Assembly: GCA_022649165.1 (NCBI GenBank)
Contig: JALCNR010000008.1
Coordinates: 1-64,000 of the forward strand
Direction of reading: 5' to 3'
Origin: Actinomyces sp.
GTDB lineage: Bacteria; Actinomycetota; Actinomycetes; Actinomycetales; Actinomycetaceae
DNA: 64,000 bases
The notes beneath the pieces are model-generated. The model was not told the DNA's origin and did no database searches. It saw only the letters and a program-made list of their open reading frames with translations. Below are positions 1-12,800 of this stretch, piece after piece. The stretch's first letter is position 1, and every line of letters starts with the position of its first letter. Both the position numbers and the translations under genes were made by a program.

Positions 1-692
1 GCACCACCTTCTCCGGCCAGCCGGTCAGCGCCGTCATGGGCCGCGCCTTCCCGGTCACCATCCGCCTGGCCATCTACGCCATCATCATCGAGGCCGTCCT
101 GGGCATCGCCGCCGGCGTCGTCGCCGGTGTCCGCCGCGGCGGGATCTTCGACTCCACCGTCCTGGTGGTCTCCCTGGTGGTCATCTCGGTGCCGACCTTC
201 GTGATCGGCTTCGTCCTGCAGTTCCTCTTCGGCGTCAAGTGGGGGATCTTCCCCACCACGGTCGGCGCCCACGTCTCGCTGAAGTCCCTGACGTTACCGG
301 CCTTCGTGCTGGGCGCCCAGTCCCTGGCGTACGTCCTCAGACTCACCCGCCAGTCGATCTCGGAGCATGTGAACGCCGACTTCGTCCGCACGGCCCGCGC
401 CAAGGGCATGACCGGCGGGTCCGTCATGCAGCACCACGTGCTGCGCAACTCGCTGATCCCCGTCGTCACCTTCCTCGGAGGCGACCTCGGAGCCCTCATG
501 GGCGGCGCGATCGTCACCGAGGGCATCTTCAACGTCCCCGGCATCGGCAACGCCCTGTGGCTGGCGATCCTCAAGGGGGAGCCCGCCACCGTCGTCTCCA
601 TCACGACCGTCCTGGTTCTGGTCTACATCTTCGCCAACCTGGTCGTCGACCTGCTCTACGCCTGGCTCGACCCGAGGATCCGCTATGAGTGA
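1..692 (+). CDS. Peptide ABC transporter permease, DppB/OppB type (5' end outside window)
   Basis: Inner-membrane permease subunit of a dipeptide/oligopeptide importer of the binding-protein-dependent family. The frame is open to the left edge (first whole codon at 3), so the first part lies outside; 229 residues remain of a usual ~310-340. Hydrophobic spans are visible near the start (AIYAIIIEAVLGIAAGVVAG), in the middle and at the C-terminus (TTVLVLVYIFANLVVDLLY). The cytoplasmic EAA loop reads ARAKGMTGGSVMQHHVLRNS, and the C-terminal LYAWLDPRIRYE is typical of DppB/OppB. It overlaps the next permease by 8 nt, so the two are co-translated. Family assignment is firm; substrate is not readable from sequence. 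The cognate binding protein is probably upstream of the window (inference). Confidence 0.93.
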   Translation, partial: TTFSGQPVSAVMGRAFPVTIRLAIYAIIIEAVLGIAAGVVAGVRRGGIFDSTVLVVSLVVISVPTFVIGFVLQFLFGVKWGIFPTTVGAHVSLKSLTLPAFVLGAQSLAYVLRLTRQSISEHVNADFVRTARAKGMTGGSVMQHHVLRNSLIPVVTFLGGDLGALMGGAIVTEGIFNVPGIGNALWLAILKGEPATVVSITTVLVLVYIFANLVVDLLYAWLDPRIRYE

Positions 693-1656
693 GTACATCC
701 CCTCCGCGAACATCACCCGCACCCGCAAGGGGCAGGCCCATTTCGTCTCCGACACAGACGAGACCGGCCTCGGCGCCGTCGACGCCGTCGCCGACGAGTC
801 CGCCCCCTCCTCGATGTGGGGGGAGGCCTGGAAGGGCCTGCGCAAGCGTCCGCTCTTCTGGGTCTCCGCCGTCATCATGGTGGTCGCGATCCTCGTCGCC
901 CTGTTCCCCCACCTCTTCACCTCCGTCGACCCCCGTTTCTGCGAGCTCCAGAACTCGCTCAAGGGCCCGACCGACGGCCACCCCTTCGGGTTCGACCGCC
1001 AGGGATGCGACATCTACTCCCGCGTGATCTTCGGCGCCCGCGCCTCCGTGTCCGTCGGCGTGCTCTCGACCATCGCCGTCGTCCTGATCGGCGGGATCAT
1101 CGGGTCGCTGGCGGGCTACTTCGGCGGCTGGCTCGACGCCCTGCTCTCCCGCATCACGGACATCTTCTTCGCGGTGCCGCTGCTGCTGGCCGCCATCGTG
1201 TTCATGCAGATGTTCAAGGACCACCGCAACGTCATCATGGTCGTGGTGGTGCTCTCCGCGTTCGGATGGACGCAGATCGCACGCATCACACGCGGCGCCG
1301 TGATGAGCGCGAAGAACGAGGAATTCGTCACCGCGGCCCGTGCGACGGGCGCGTCGACCTGGCGGATCCTGGCCAGCCACATCCTGCCGAATGCGATGGC
1401 CCCGATCATCGTGTACGCCACCGTCGCGCTGGGCACCTTCATCGTCGCGGAGGCGACCCTGTCCTTCATGGGCATCGGGCTCCCCTCGACGATCGTCAGC
1501 TGGGGCGGGGACATCCAGCAGGCGCAGGCGTCGCTGCGATCCCAGCCCATGGTCCTGTTCTACCCGGCCCTGGCGCTGGCGCTCACCGTCCTCAGCTTCA
1601 TCATGATGGGCGACGCCGTCCGCGAAGCCCTTGATCCGAAGGCACGCAACCAGTGA
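685..1656 (+). CDS. Peptide ABC transporter permease, DppC/OppC type
   Basis: Second membrane subunit (323 aa) of the same importer. It has the OppC layout: a cytoplasmic N-terminal stretch of ~50 residues, one membrane span (VSAVIMVVAILVALFPHLF), an extracellular loop with HPFGFDRQGCDIYSR, then the five-span permease core. The EAA loop reads TGASTWRILASHILPN and the end reads MGDAVREALDPKAR. The start ATG lies inside the end of the upstream permease (8-nt overlap), and the stop overlaps the GTG start of the ATPase gene by 4 nt, so the genes form one tight operon. HPLGTD in the family is here HPFGFD, a minor variation. Confidence 0.94.
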   Translation: MSEYIPSANITRTRKGQAHFVSDTDETGLGAVDAVADESAPSSMWGEAWKGLRKRPLFWVSAVIMVVAILVALFPHLFTSVDPRFCELQNSLKGPTDGHPFGFDRQGCDIYSRVIFGARASVSVGVLSTIAVVLIGGIIGSLAGYFGGWLDALLSRITDIFFAVPLLLAAIVFMQMFKDHRNVIMVVVVLSAFGWTQIARITRGAVMSAKNEEFVTAARATGASTWRILASHILPNAMAPIIVYATVALGTFIVAEATLSFMGIGLPSTIVSWGGDIQQAQASLRSQPMVLFYPALALALTVLSFIMMGDAVREALDPKARNQ

Positions 1657-3440
1657 CTGATCCACACGATTCCACCACCCCTCCCGCTTCCGATCACGAC
1701 GTGGAGCAGGCGGTCACCCGCGCCGTCCTGGGCGGCGCCTCCGCCTCGGACGAGGTCGACCACCCGGACGACGCGAACCCGCTCCTGCGGATCACCGACC
1801 TGGAGGTCGCCTTCCAGTCCTCGACCGGGATGGTCCCCGCGGTGCGCGGGGCGAACCTCACCGTCTACCCCGGGCAGACGGTCGCGATCGTCGGCGAGTC
1901 AGGCTCGGGCAAGTCGACGACGGCCGCCGCCGTCATCGGGCTGCTGCCCGGCACCGGCCGCATCACCGGCGGCACCATCGAGTTCGACGGACGCGACATC
2001 ACGCACCTGACCACCAAGCAATGGGTGGAGCTGCGCGGATCCGGCATCGGCCTGGTCCCGCAGGACCCGATGACGAACCTCAATCCGGTCCAGCGCATCG
2101 GCACCCAGGTCAAGGAGGCGCTCACCGCGAACAACGTGGTGCCGCGCTCCGAGGTGGGGGCGCGCGTGGCCACGCTGCTCGAGGAGGCCGGTCTGCCCGA
2201 GGCCGAGAACCGCGTCAAGCAGTACCCGCACGAGTTCTCCGGCGGCATGCGCCAGCGCGTCCTCATCGCCATCGGCCTGGCGGCCCATCCGAAGCTGCTC
2301 ATCGCCGACGAGCCGACCTCGGCGCTGGACGTCACCGTCCAGCGGCGCATCCTCGACCACCTGGCGACGATGACCGCCGAGCTGGGCACGGCCGTCCTGT
2401 TCATCACCCACGACCTGGGGCTGGCCGCCGAGCGCGCGGAGCAGCTGGTCGTCATGCACCGCGGCCGCATCGTCGAGTCCGGCCCCGCCCTGGAGATCCT
2501 CCAGCATCCCCAGCACCCCTACACGAAGCGCCTCGTCTCGGCGGCCCCGTCGCTGGCCTCCGCCCGCATCGAGTCCGCCCACGCCCACGGCATCCAGGTC
2601 ACCGACGAGGAGCTCACGGGCTCCGGGCTGGGCTCGACCTCGACGAAGGAGATCCTCCGCGTCGAGCACCTCACCAAGGAGTTCGACGTCCGGGGCACGA
2701 AGGGCGAGGCCAAGACGCTGCTCGCCGTCGACGACGTCTCCTTCGCGCTGCGCCAGGGCACCACGCTCGCCCTGGTCGGCGAGTCCGGCTCCGGCAAGTC
2801 GACCGTGGCCAACATGGTGCTCCACCTCCTGGAGCCCACGTCGGGCAGGGTCTTCTACGACGGCGAGGACACGACGGCCTACACGGAGAAGCAGCTCTTC
2901 GCCCTGCGCCGCAAGCTCCAGGTCGTCTTCCAGAACCCGTACGGGTCCTTGGACCCGCAGTACTCGATCTACCGCGTCATCGAGGAGCCTCTGCGCGTCC
3001 ACGGCATCGGGTCGAAGAAGGAGCGCCAGTCGCGCGTCGAGGAGCTCCTGGACCTCGTCGCGCTGCCGCGCTCGACCATGCGGCGCTACCCCAACGAGCT
3101 CTCCGGCGGGCAGCGCCAGCGCGTCGCCGTGGCCCGCGCCCTGGCCCTCAATCCCGAGGTCATCGTCCTGGACGAGGCCGTCTCGGCTCTGGACGTGCTG
3201 GTCCAGAACCAGATCCTCTACCTGCTCAATGACCTCCAGGCCCAGTTCAAGCTGTCCTACCTGTTCATCACGCACGATCTGGCGGTCGTCCGCCAGATCG
3301 CCGACGACGTGGTGGTCATGGAGCACGGCAGGCTGGTCGAGGCCGCGCCCAGCGACCGGCTCTTCGACCACCCCGTCCAGGACTACACGCGCGAGCTCAT
3401 CGACGCCGTCCCCGGACGGGCGATCCAACTGAACCTCTGA
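1653..3440 (+). CDS. Fused DppD-DppF peptide ABC transporter ATPase
   Basis: 595-aa cytoplasmic protein with two complete ABC ATPase domains in one chain, energising the two upstream permeases. Half one: Walker A GESGSGKST at about residues 81-89, signature FSGGMRQR, Walker B LLIADEPTSALD. Half two: a second GESGSGKST, LSGGQRQR and VIVLDEAVSALD, where DEA replaces the usual DEP. Each half is followed by the oligopeptide-family C-terminal segment (HPQHPYTKRLVSAAP; HPVQDYTRELIDAVPG). The GTG start overlaps the preceding stop (GTGA). An extra ~45-residue acidic N-terminal tail precedes the first domain. Fusion of the two ATPases is common in this family; the second transporter in this window has them as separate genes. 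Confidence 0.95.
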   Translation: MTDPHDSTTPPASDHDVEQAVTRAVLGGASASDEVDHPDDANPLLRITDLEVAFQSSTGMVPAVRGANLTVYPGQTVAIVGESGSGKSTTAAAVIGLLPGTGRITGGTIEFDGRDITHLTTKQWVELRGSGIGLVPQDPMTNLNPVQRIGTQVKEALTANNVVPRSEVGARVATLLEEAGLPEAENRVKQYPHEFSGGMRQRVLIAIGLAAHPKLLIADEPTSALDVTVQRRILDHLATMTAELGTAVLFITHDLGLAAERAEQLVVMHRGRIVESGPALEILQHPQHPYTKRLVSAAPSLASARIESAHAHGIQVTDEELTGSGLGSTSTKEILRVEHLTKEFDVRGTKGEAKTLLAVDDVSFALRQGTTLALVGESGSGKSTVANMVLHLLEPTSGRVFYDGEDTTAYTEKQLFALRRKLQVVFQNPYGSLDPQYSIYRVIEEPLRVHGIGSKKERQSRVEELLDLVALPRSTMRRYPNELSGGQRQRVAVARALALNPEVIVLDEAVSALDVLVQNQILYLLNDLQAQFKLSYLFITHDLAVVRQIADDVVVMEHGRLVEAAPSDRLFDHPVQDYTRELIDAVPGRAIQLNL

Positions 3441-3450
3441 GGGCCCCTCC

Positions 3451-3528
3451 GCGCCGAACCGTGGACGTCCCACCGAAGTGAAACGCCAGACGGCTTCGGT
3501 TCGGTGCGGAGGCCACGGTTCGGTGCGG
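3451..3528. repeat. Nested inverted repeat, copy A
   Basis: About 78 bp between the convergent ends of the peptide ATPase gene and the DUF559 gene. It starts with GCGCCGAACCGTGG and ends with CCACGGTTCGGTGCGG, giving a 10-bp perfect outer arm (CGAACCGTGG/CCACGGTTCG). An inner arm pairs CACCGAAG with CTTCGG...GGTG. A related element lies at 4804-4909 on the other side of the DUF559 gene. It could fold as a bidirectional terminator, but it has no T-tract. Confidence 0.6.
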
Positions 3529-3549
3529 CAACGCAGGTCGCATGCCCGT

Positions 3550-4602
3550 TCACGCTCTCCGGCCGCGCGCGCCGACAGCTGGAGGCACAGGCCGCCAAAG
3601 ACCGCGACGCTGAGGATCGACGACGACCCCGCCCCACCCGAGCAACTCGACGAGGCGGGCACGCAGCACCTCGAAGTCCGCGAAATCATCCCAGGTGAAA
3701 TGGAAGACCTTCCACCCGGCCCGGACCAGGTCCTGGTCCCGGGAGAACATGCGGCGACGGTTCCTCACGATCTCTGCTTCGGTGTCCCCGAGTTTACCCA
3801 TCCCGTCGAATTCCAGGGCGATCCTCAGCGCCGGGAAAGCGAAGTCGATGAAGCGGCGGGTGCCGTTGACGACGACCTCGTGCTGGAGTTGCGGCATCTC
3901 CGGACAGACCGACAGGAGGACCCACAGGAAGGCGCGTTCCCCCACGCTTTCGCATTGGGCGCTGGCAAACCTCAGGATCCGCCGCGCCGTCCGGATGCCC
4001 CGCGTTCCCGGCCTGCCGTCTAGCACGGCCAGGAGCCGCTCACGGATGGGGCCGTCGGCGTCCGGCGAGGTCCGCAGCGCCCATCTGTCGAGGCCCGTGA
4101 GCCTCCGGAGGATTCCGCACACCGCGACGAACGCCTCCAGCGGATGGCGGGTGCACGCGAAGAGCAGAGCGGTGTCCTCCAGGGAATCGAACCAGAGGTC
4201 GCCGCGCCGGAAGCGCCGGCCCGTCCAGCGCGCCATCCAAGTCTGGCGGACGAGCACGCCGGCCACATCCGCCCGGCCGACGCGGACCCTGGGGAGCCGG
4301 GAGCCCGCATATCGTTTCTCGCAGCGGAAGGTCACATCCGGGTTGTCGACCCACCCTTCGATCCCCCACAACGCCAGGGCCGAATACAGCGTGAAGACGA
4401 GCGGCTGCGCGCAGGTCTGCGCCACGGCCAGGATCCTCGCCTCCGCAACGCGCCGCCGGGACTCCCAGGGCTTGGACGTCACGTCCTCGGGGCTCAGCCG
4501 CAGGAATCTGCCCCTCTTGATCCGGACATGGTCGGGGGAACGGACGACCCTGTTCCTGCTGCCCGAGTCGACGGTGATGATCTCGCTGGTCGTGGTCCTC
4601 AT
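3550..4602 (-). CDS. DUF559/Vsr-like endonuclease-domain protein, AbiEi-like N-terminal region
   Basis: 350 aa. The C-terminal third matches the DUF559/very-short-patch-repair-like nuclease fold: RRFIDFAFPALRIALEFDG gives the D...E-x-D pattern, followed by the family ending RAGWKVFHFTWDDF. The N-terminal ~200 residues (sugar-fermentation/AbiEi-like 'winged helix' style: VFTLYSALALWGIEG; FDSLEDTALLFACTRHPLEAFVAV) look like the actinobacterial AbiEi_4/DUF559 proteins, which are often orphan. No partner toxin gene is adjacent. The gene is isolated, flanked by related repeats (3451-3528, 4804-4909), and its wobble positions are less GC-rich than its neighbours, hinting at acquisition. Nuclease activity is inferred; DNA repair, antitoxin or defence roles are all possible. 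Confidence 0.7.
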   Translation of the reverse strand: MRTTTSEIITVDSGSRNRVVRSPDHVRIKRGRFLRLSPEDVTSKPWESRRRVAEARILAVAQTCAQPLVFTLYSALALWGIEGWVDNPDVTFRCEKRYAGSRLPRVRVGRADVAGVLVRQTWMARWTGRRFRRGDLWFDSLEDTALLFACTRHPLEAFVAVCGILRRLTGLDRWALRTSPDADGPIRERLLAVLDGRPGTRGIRTARRILRFASAQCESVGERAFLWVLLSVCPEMPQLQHEVVVNGTRRFIDFAFPALRIALEFDGMGKLGDTEAEIVRNRRRMFSRDQDLVRAGWKVFHFTWDDFADFEVLRARLVELLGWGGVVVDPQRRGLWRPVPPAVGARGRRA

Positions 4603-4803
4603 GGCGCGAGCCTCACGGACTGCGGGCGCGCGGGCCAGAGGCCCGAGCGCCGATTGTGGACGGCGGTGAAATGGGCCCGCCCCCCTGTGGACGATCTCGG
4701 AGACCGGGAACAGCCGGGGCGGTGCCGGAGGAGCGGATGGGGATGGGGATGGGGGAGGATCGCTCGCGCGGGCCCGCCGGGGGCGAGGGCGCCACGCGGA
4801 TCA

Positions 4804-4909
4804 CGCGCCGAACCGTGGCCGTCGCATCGAACCGAAGCGATCTATCGCTTCATATCGGTGAGAATTCCACGGTCCGGCAGGAAAGACACGGTTCGGCTGG
4901 GAGAACCGG
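4804..4909. repeat. Nested inverted repeat, copy B
   Basis: Related to copy A at 3451: same opening GCGCCGAACCGTGG, then CGTC, and closing CACGGT(C/T)CGG motifs. The core is a strong hairpin, GAAGCGAT-CT-ATCGCTTC, inside ACCGA...TCGGT. Translated shadows of both copies are also recognisably similar, supporting common descent. It sits upstream of both the DUF559 gene and gcvP. Confidence 0.6.
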
Positions 4910-4972
4910 AACGATCGGCGCCGAAAGGCCCGGGACGACGGACGAACGTCCCAAGAATCTCCCGGAGGGACG

Positions 4973-5007
4973 TAGAGTGGTGGCGGAGGCCACATCAACG
5001 GCCTCCG
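4973..5007 (+). promoter_or_regulatory. Putative gcvPTH promoter -10 and leader hairpin
   Basis: TAGAGT at 4973-4978 fits an actinobacterial -10. Seven nt later a perfect 8-bp stem, CGGAGGCC/GGCCTCCG with an 8-nt loop (4984-5007), opens what would be a ~70-nt leader of gcvP. No good -35 is seen. The role is inferred from position only. Confidence 0.35.
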
Positions 5008-5053
5008 ACCATGCTTCACCGGCGCCAGACCCACCGTGACCAGGAGGAGATGG

Positions 5054-8068
<3,015 letters not shown>

Positions 8069-8069
8069 C

Positions 8070-9218
8070 ATGCTGCGTTCACCCCTGCACAGCCGGCATG
8101 GGCAGCTGGGCGCGTCCTTCACCGGCTTCGCCGGATGGGAGATGCCGCTCCAGTACTCCTCCGCGCTGGCCGAGCACCACGCCGTGCGGAGCCGGGCCGG
8201 GTTGTTCGACCTGTCCCACATGGGCGAGGTCGGGGTGTCCGGCCCCGACGCCCTCGAAGCCCTCAACCGGACCTTCGTCGGCGACATCTCCCGCCTGCGC
8301 ATCGGCCGCGCCAAGTACACGATGCTGTGCGACCACGCCGGCGGGATCCTCGACGATCTCATCGTCTACCGCCTGGGGGACTCGGAGTTCCTGGTCGTCC
8401 CCAACGCCGCGAACGTCGCCGTGGTGGTCGCCGCCATGGACGAGGGCGCACGCGGCCTGGACGCGACGGTGGAGGACCGGACGGCCGCGACGGCGCTCAT
8501 CGCCGTGCAGGGCCCCGCCGCCCAGGACATCCTGATCCGGGCGTTGGAGGCGGACAGGCAGTCCGCGGCCCCCGTGCGCGACGTCCGCTACTACGCCGAG
8601 GTCCCGGTGGTCCTGGGCGGAACGCCCGCCATCTGTGCGCGCACCGGATACACCGGGGAGGACGGGTTCGAGCTGTTCCTCCCCTGGGAGGCGGCCGGCG
8701 GCGTCTGGGACCTGCTGATGAAGGCGGGAGGGCCGGCCGGGTTGGTGCCGGCCGGACTGGCGGCCCGCGACTCGCTGAGACTGGAGGCCGGCATGCCCCT
8801 GTGCGGCCATGAGCTGACGCCGGAGACCACGCCGTACCAAGTCGGGTTGGGCCACGTGGTCGCCCTGGGCAAGCCGCAGGACTTCCCGGGGCGCGCCGCC
8901 CTGGAGCGCGCCGCCCGGGAGCAGGAGGCGGGGACCGGGCCGAGTCCCGTCCTGGTGGGCCTCTCCGCCGACACGCGCCGCCCCCTTCGCGAGGGGTTCG
9001 CGGTGCTGCGGCCCGCCTCGCCCGACGATCCGGGCACCCGCGTCATCGGCACGGTGACGTCCGGGATCTTCAGCCCGACCCTCGGTCACGCGATCGCGAT
9101 GGCCCTGGTCGACGCCGCCGTCGCCGCGCCCGGCACCGCCCTGTCCGTCGACGTCCGCGGCCGGGGCCAGCCCGCAGACATCGTCCCCCTCCCGTTCCTC
9201 CGGCGCGAGCGGCGGTGA
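8070..9218 (+). CDS. gcvT: Aminomethyltransferase, T protein of the glycine cleavage system
   Basis: 382-aa folate enzyme that releases ammonia from aminomethyl-GcvH and forms 5,10-methylene-tetrahydrofolate. Signatures: GWEMPLQYSS, GLFDLSHMGEV, TGYTGEDGFELF and AARDSLRLEAGMPLCGHEL, which includes the conserved folate-site region, then SPTLGHAIAMALV near the C-terminus. Length is normal for the family (~360-380). The ATG follows the gcvP stop by one base, with a GGAGG in the end of gcvP serving as ribosome site, so translation is coupled. It works with GcvP and GcvH encoded on either side. Confidence 0.97.
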   Translation: MLRSPLHSRHGQLGASFTGFAGWEMPLQYSSALAEHHAVRSRAGLFDLSHMGEVGVSGPDALEALNRTFVGDISRLRIGRAKYTMLCDHAGGILDDLIVYRLGDSEFLVVPNAANVAVVVAAMDEGARGLDATVEDRTAATALIAVQGPAAQDILIRALEADRQSAAPVRDVRYYAEVPVVLGGTPAICARTGYTGEDGFELFLPWEAAGGVWDLLMKAGGPAGLVPAGLAARDSLRLEAGMPLCGHELTPETTPYQVGLGHVVALGKPQDFPGRAALERAAREQEAGTGPSPVLVGLSADTRRPLREGFAVLRPASPDDPGTRVIGTVTSGIFSPTLGHAIAMALVDAAVAAPGTALSVDVRGRGQPADIVPLPFLRRERR

Positions 9219-9267
9219 GGGCCGGCGCCGGCCTCGTCCCCGAGCACCCCCCACGAAAGGACCCGCC

Positions 9268-9657
9268 ATGAGCGACACCCCCCAGGACCTGCGCTACACC
9301 CCCGAGCACGAGTGGGTCGACGGCGCCTCGCCCGCGCGCGTCGGCATCACGCACGTGGCCGTCGACCAGCTCAAGGACATCGTCTACGTCGACCTGCCCC
9401 GGCCGGGCACGCCGGTCGCCGGCGGCCAGACCTGCGGCGAGGTCGAATCCGTGAAGTCGGTGGCGGACCTGTACTCGCCGGTGACGGGCACCGTCGTCGA
9501 GGTCAACCAGGCCGTGGTCGACGCGCCCGAGCTCATCAACGACGGCCCCTACGAGGCGTGGCTGTTCACCGTCGAGGTGCCGGGCGGGACGCTTCCGGAC
9601 ACGCTGCTCACCGCCGAGGAGTACGACCAGGTTGTGGCGGCTGCCGAAGAGGGATGA
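9268..9657 (+). CDS. gcvH: Glycine cleavage system H protein
   Basis: 129-aa lipoyl carrier that shuttles the aminomethyl group between P, T and L proteins. YTPEHEWV opens the fold, and the lipoylation hairpin reads GEVESVKSVADLYSPV with the modified lysine at K63. Ribosome site CGAAAGG lies 6-7 nt before the ATG. Normal length. It is the last gene of the gcv operon: 49 bp separate it from gcvT, and a 185-bp gap with different regulatory signals follows. Confidence 0.97.
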   Translation: MSDTPQDLRYTPEHEWVDGASPARVGITHVAVDQLKDIVYVDLPRPGTPVAGGQTCGEVESVKSVADLYSPVTGTVVEVNQAVVDAPELINDGPYEAWLFTVEVPGGTLPDTLLTAEEYDQVVAAAEEG

Positions 9658-9727
9658 GGGCGAAACGGCGACGACCTGCGCGGACGTGTGAGCGCCGGCC
9701 TCGTTCTGACCTCTTCCCTCCCTGGAA

Positions 9728-9749
9728 TTGACCTTTTTTTGACCTTGTT
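9728..9749 (+). promoter_or_regulatory. Two head-to-tail 11-bp direct repeats before the subtilase gene
   Basis: TTGACCTTTTT (9728-9738) is followed directly by TTGACCTTGTT (9739-9749): one helical turn apart with one mismatch. This is the geometry of OmpR/PhoB-type regulator sites. It lies ~95 nt upstream of the subtilase start, and an orphan OmpR-type DNA-binding protein is encoded just beyond that gene. Each TTGACC could also be a -35, but no clear -10 follows. Confidence 0.45.
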
Positions 9750-9842
9750 CGCCGGCGTCTTCATGAGTGAAGTGGAAGACAGGCACCGATAGGGGTGCGT
9801 CATGCCCCGGCAGGGCCCGGGGCCACTTCACCAGGAGGAACC

Positions 9843-12800
9843 GTGCACGTACCGCGCGACAGGGCGGGGAGGCGACTGCTGACCATCTCGGTCGGCGTCG
9901 CGCTCCTCGCGACGACAGCGGCGGGGGTGGGGCCGGCGAACGCCCAGACCCCGCCGGAGGCCGCCATCACACGGGTCGCACCCGCGACCACCCCGGACGA
10001 TGCGCCCGACAAGCTCACGGACGCCGTCCGCTCCGAGCTCACCGCCGACCAGGCCGCCGACTTCTGGGTCAAGATGGCGGACCGGGCGGACCTCTCCCCG
10101 GCCACCGGCATCGCGGACCGGACCGAACGCGGCCAGTATGTCGTCGACCGGTTGAAGGCCACGGCCCAGGACTCCCAGGCCGACGCGATCGACTCCCTGA
10201 AGAAGGCCGGCGCGGACTACGAGAGCTTCTGGATCTCCAACCGCATCCTCGTCAAGGGAGGCGACCTGACCCTGGCCACACAGCTGGCCGCCGATCCCGA
10301 GGTCAAGGAGATCCACGAGACCACCACGGCCGACAAGCCCGATCCCTTCGACTCGAAGACGGCCACCGCCAGCCCGGACACCGTCGAGTGGGGCATCGCG
10401 GAGACGGGAGCCCCCGAGGCCTGGGCCATGGGCGTGACCGGCGCCGACATCACGGTGGCGAGCGTCGACACAGGCGTCCAGTACGACCATCCCGCGCTGG
10501 TCAACCAGTACCGCGGCAACAACGGCGACGGGACCTTCACCAACGACTACAACTGGTTCGACGTCTCGGGACGCTGCAGCGGCGCGCCCTGCGACACCGC
10601 CGGCAACTTGAGCCACGGCACCCACACGATGGGCACGATGGTCGGCTCCGACGGCGGGGAGAACCAGATCGGCATGGCCCCCGGCGCGAAGTGGATCGAG
10701 ACGAACGGCTGCGACACCTGCGCCGACGCCGACCTCCTGCGCGCCGGGGAGTGGATCGCGGCCCCGACGGATCTGAGCGGCGGCAACCCCGACGTCTCGA
10801 AGCGCCCGGACATCGTCAACAACTCCTGGGGATACAGCGCCGCCGGGACCATCGACGACTGGTACGCCGACATCACCGACGCCTGGGAGGCCTCCGGCAT
10901 CTTCGGCGTGTGGTCCGCGGGCAACTCGGGCCCCTCCTGCCAGACGACCTCGTCCCCGGGCGCGAACACCGCGAACTACTCGGTGGGCAACTACCAGTCC
11001 ACCGGGCAGATCAACAGCCGCTCCTCACGCGGCTCGGGCGAGGACGGCCTGACCAAGCCGAACATCGCGGCCCCCGGCACCTCGATCCGCTCCTCCATCG
11101 TGGGAAGCGACTACGGTCTCCTCTCCGGCACCTCGATGGCCGCCCCGCACGTCGCGGGCGCCGTGGCGCTGCTGTGGAGCTACGCGCCCTCGCTCATCGG
11201 CGACATCCAGGGGACGCGGGACCTGCTCAACAGCACGGCCCGCGACACCGACGACACCTCCTGCGGGGGCACGGCCGCCAACAACAACGTCTTCGGCGAG
11301 GGCAAGCTCGACGTCATGGCGCTGCTCGACGCCGCTCCCAGCGAAGGCGTCGGCACCCTCAGCGGAACCGTCGCCGACGCCGCCGGCACGCCGATCGGCG
11401 GCGCCACGCTCACCGCGACGGACGGCGACACGACCCGCACGCTGACCGCCGGCGCGGACGGAGTCTACAGCGCCCAGCTCACCGAGGGCGAGTTCACGGT
11501 GACGGCCTCCGCCTACGGCTACGTCACGGCCTCGCAGACCGCGACGATCGCCGCGGAGGAGACCACGACCCTCGACTTCGCCCTCGACGCCGCCGCCTCC
11601 CACGCCGTGAGCGGCACCGTCACCGGAGGCGGCGCCCCCGTGGCGGGAGCAACCGTCTCGATCGCCCCCCAGATCGATCCCGTGGTCACCGGGGAGGACG
11701 GGACGTTCCTGTTCCCCTCCGTCCCCGCCGGCTCGTACACCCTCACGGCCTCGGCGGGCACCTGCTACGGCACGGCCGAGCAGGCCGTGGAGGTGGACGG
11801 GGACACGACTGTGGCGCTCGCCCTCGACCCCCGGGCGGACGCCTACGGCTACACGTGCGCGGTGTCCGAGGCCGCCTATCTGCAGGGCGACACGCCGACC
11901 TCCCTGACCGGCGATGACACGTCGCTGGCCGTCGACCTGCCCTTCGCGTTCCCGCTGTACGGGGAGCGCTACGAGAAGGCGTGGGTGTCGAGCAACGGGT
12001 TCCTCAACTTCCTCGGGGCCTCGACCTCCATCTCCAACGGGGCGATCCCCAGTTCGGCCGCCCCGAACGGCGCGATCTACGCGTTCTGGGACGACCTCTA
12101 CGTCGACGCCCAGTCGCAGGTCCTCACCGGCGCCTCGACCGTCGGCGGCCGCGACGCCTTCACCATCGAGTGGCGCAACGTCCGTAAGTACACGCCGAGC
12201 AGCGATCGTCTGAGCTTCTCGGCGACGCTCCTCGAGGACGGCACCGTCATCCTCGGCTACGGCGCGGCGACGGACACCGACACGGCCCGCGGCTCCTCGG
12301 CCACCGCGGGACTGGAGAACGCCGACGGCACCGTCGCGTACCAGTACGCCAACATGGCGGCCTTCGCCCACGAGGGCCTGACCGTCGCCTTCGACGCCCC
12401 CGCGACGGCGACGGTGAAGGGCCGCGTCACCGACCACAACACCGGAGACGCGATCGAGGGCGCCGCCATCACCCTGACAGCACAGGATGGAACCGAGGTG
12501 TCCGCCACGACGGGCGCCGACGGGTCGTACTCGAAGACGCTCCTGCTGGGCGCCTACGACTACACGATCGCAGCCGGCGGCTACCAGGGCGCCAGCGGCA
12601 GCGTCACCCTGAAGAAGGAGGACGGGACCGCGACGAGGAACGCCTCCCTCAAGGCGGGCCGCCTCGAGGTCTCCACCACCGGCATCGCGGCGAACCTGGC
12701 CATCGGCAACTCCGCGACGCGCAAGGTCAAGGTGACGAACACGGGCTCCGCTCCGGTGGACGTCGCCCTCTCGGCGGGCGGCGAGGGCTTCACCCTGCTC

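Larger units (their letters stand above)
4603..5053. other. 451-bp intergenic region: repeat copy B plus gcv leader
   Basis: No convincing gene. It holds a short G-rich run of three GATGGG units (about 4736-4757), the repeat copy B (4804-4909) and, from about 4973, the promoter-like box and hairpin of the gcv leader. I searched for the conserved cores of a glycine riboswitch and did not see them. Confidence 0.6.

Noticed and set aside
1899-3689. Long minus-strand frame (596 aa) opposite the fused ATPase gene
   Set aside because: It mirrors the two ABC domains, is Arg/Gly/Asp-rich and has no family motifs; a typical high-GC shadow.
4736-4757. G-quadruplex
   Set aside because: Only three runs of three or more G are present, so it does not meet the basic pattern.
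4900-5053. Glycine riboswitch
   Set aside because: None of the conserved cores are present; only an 8-bp hairpin is seen.
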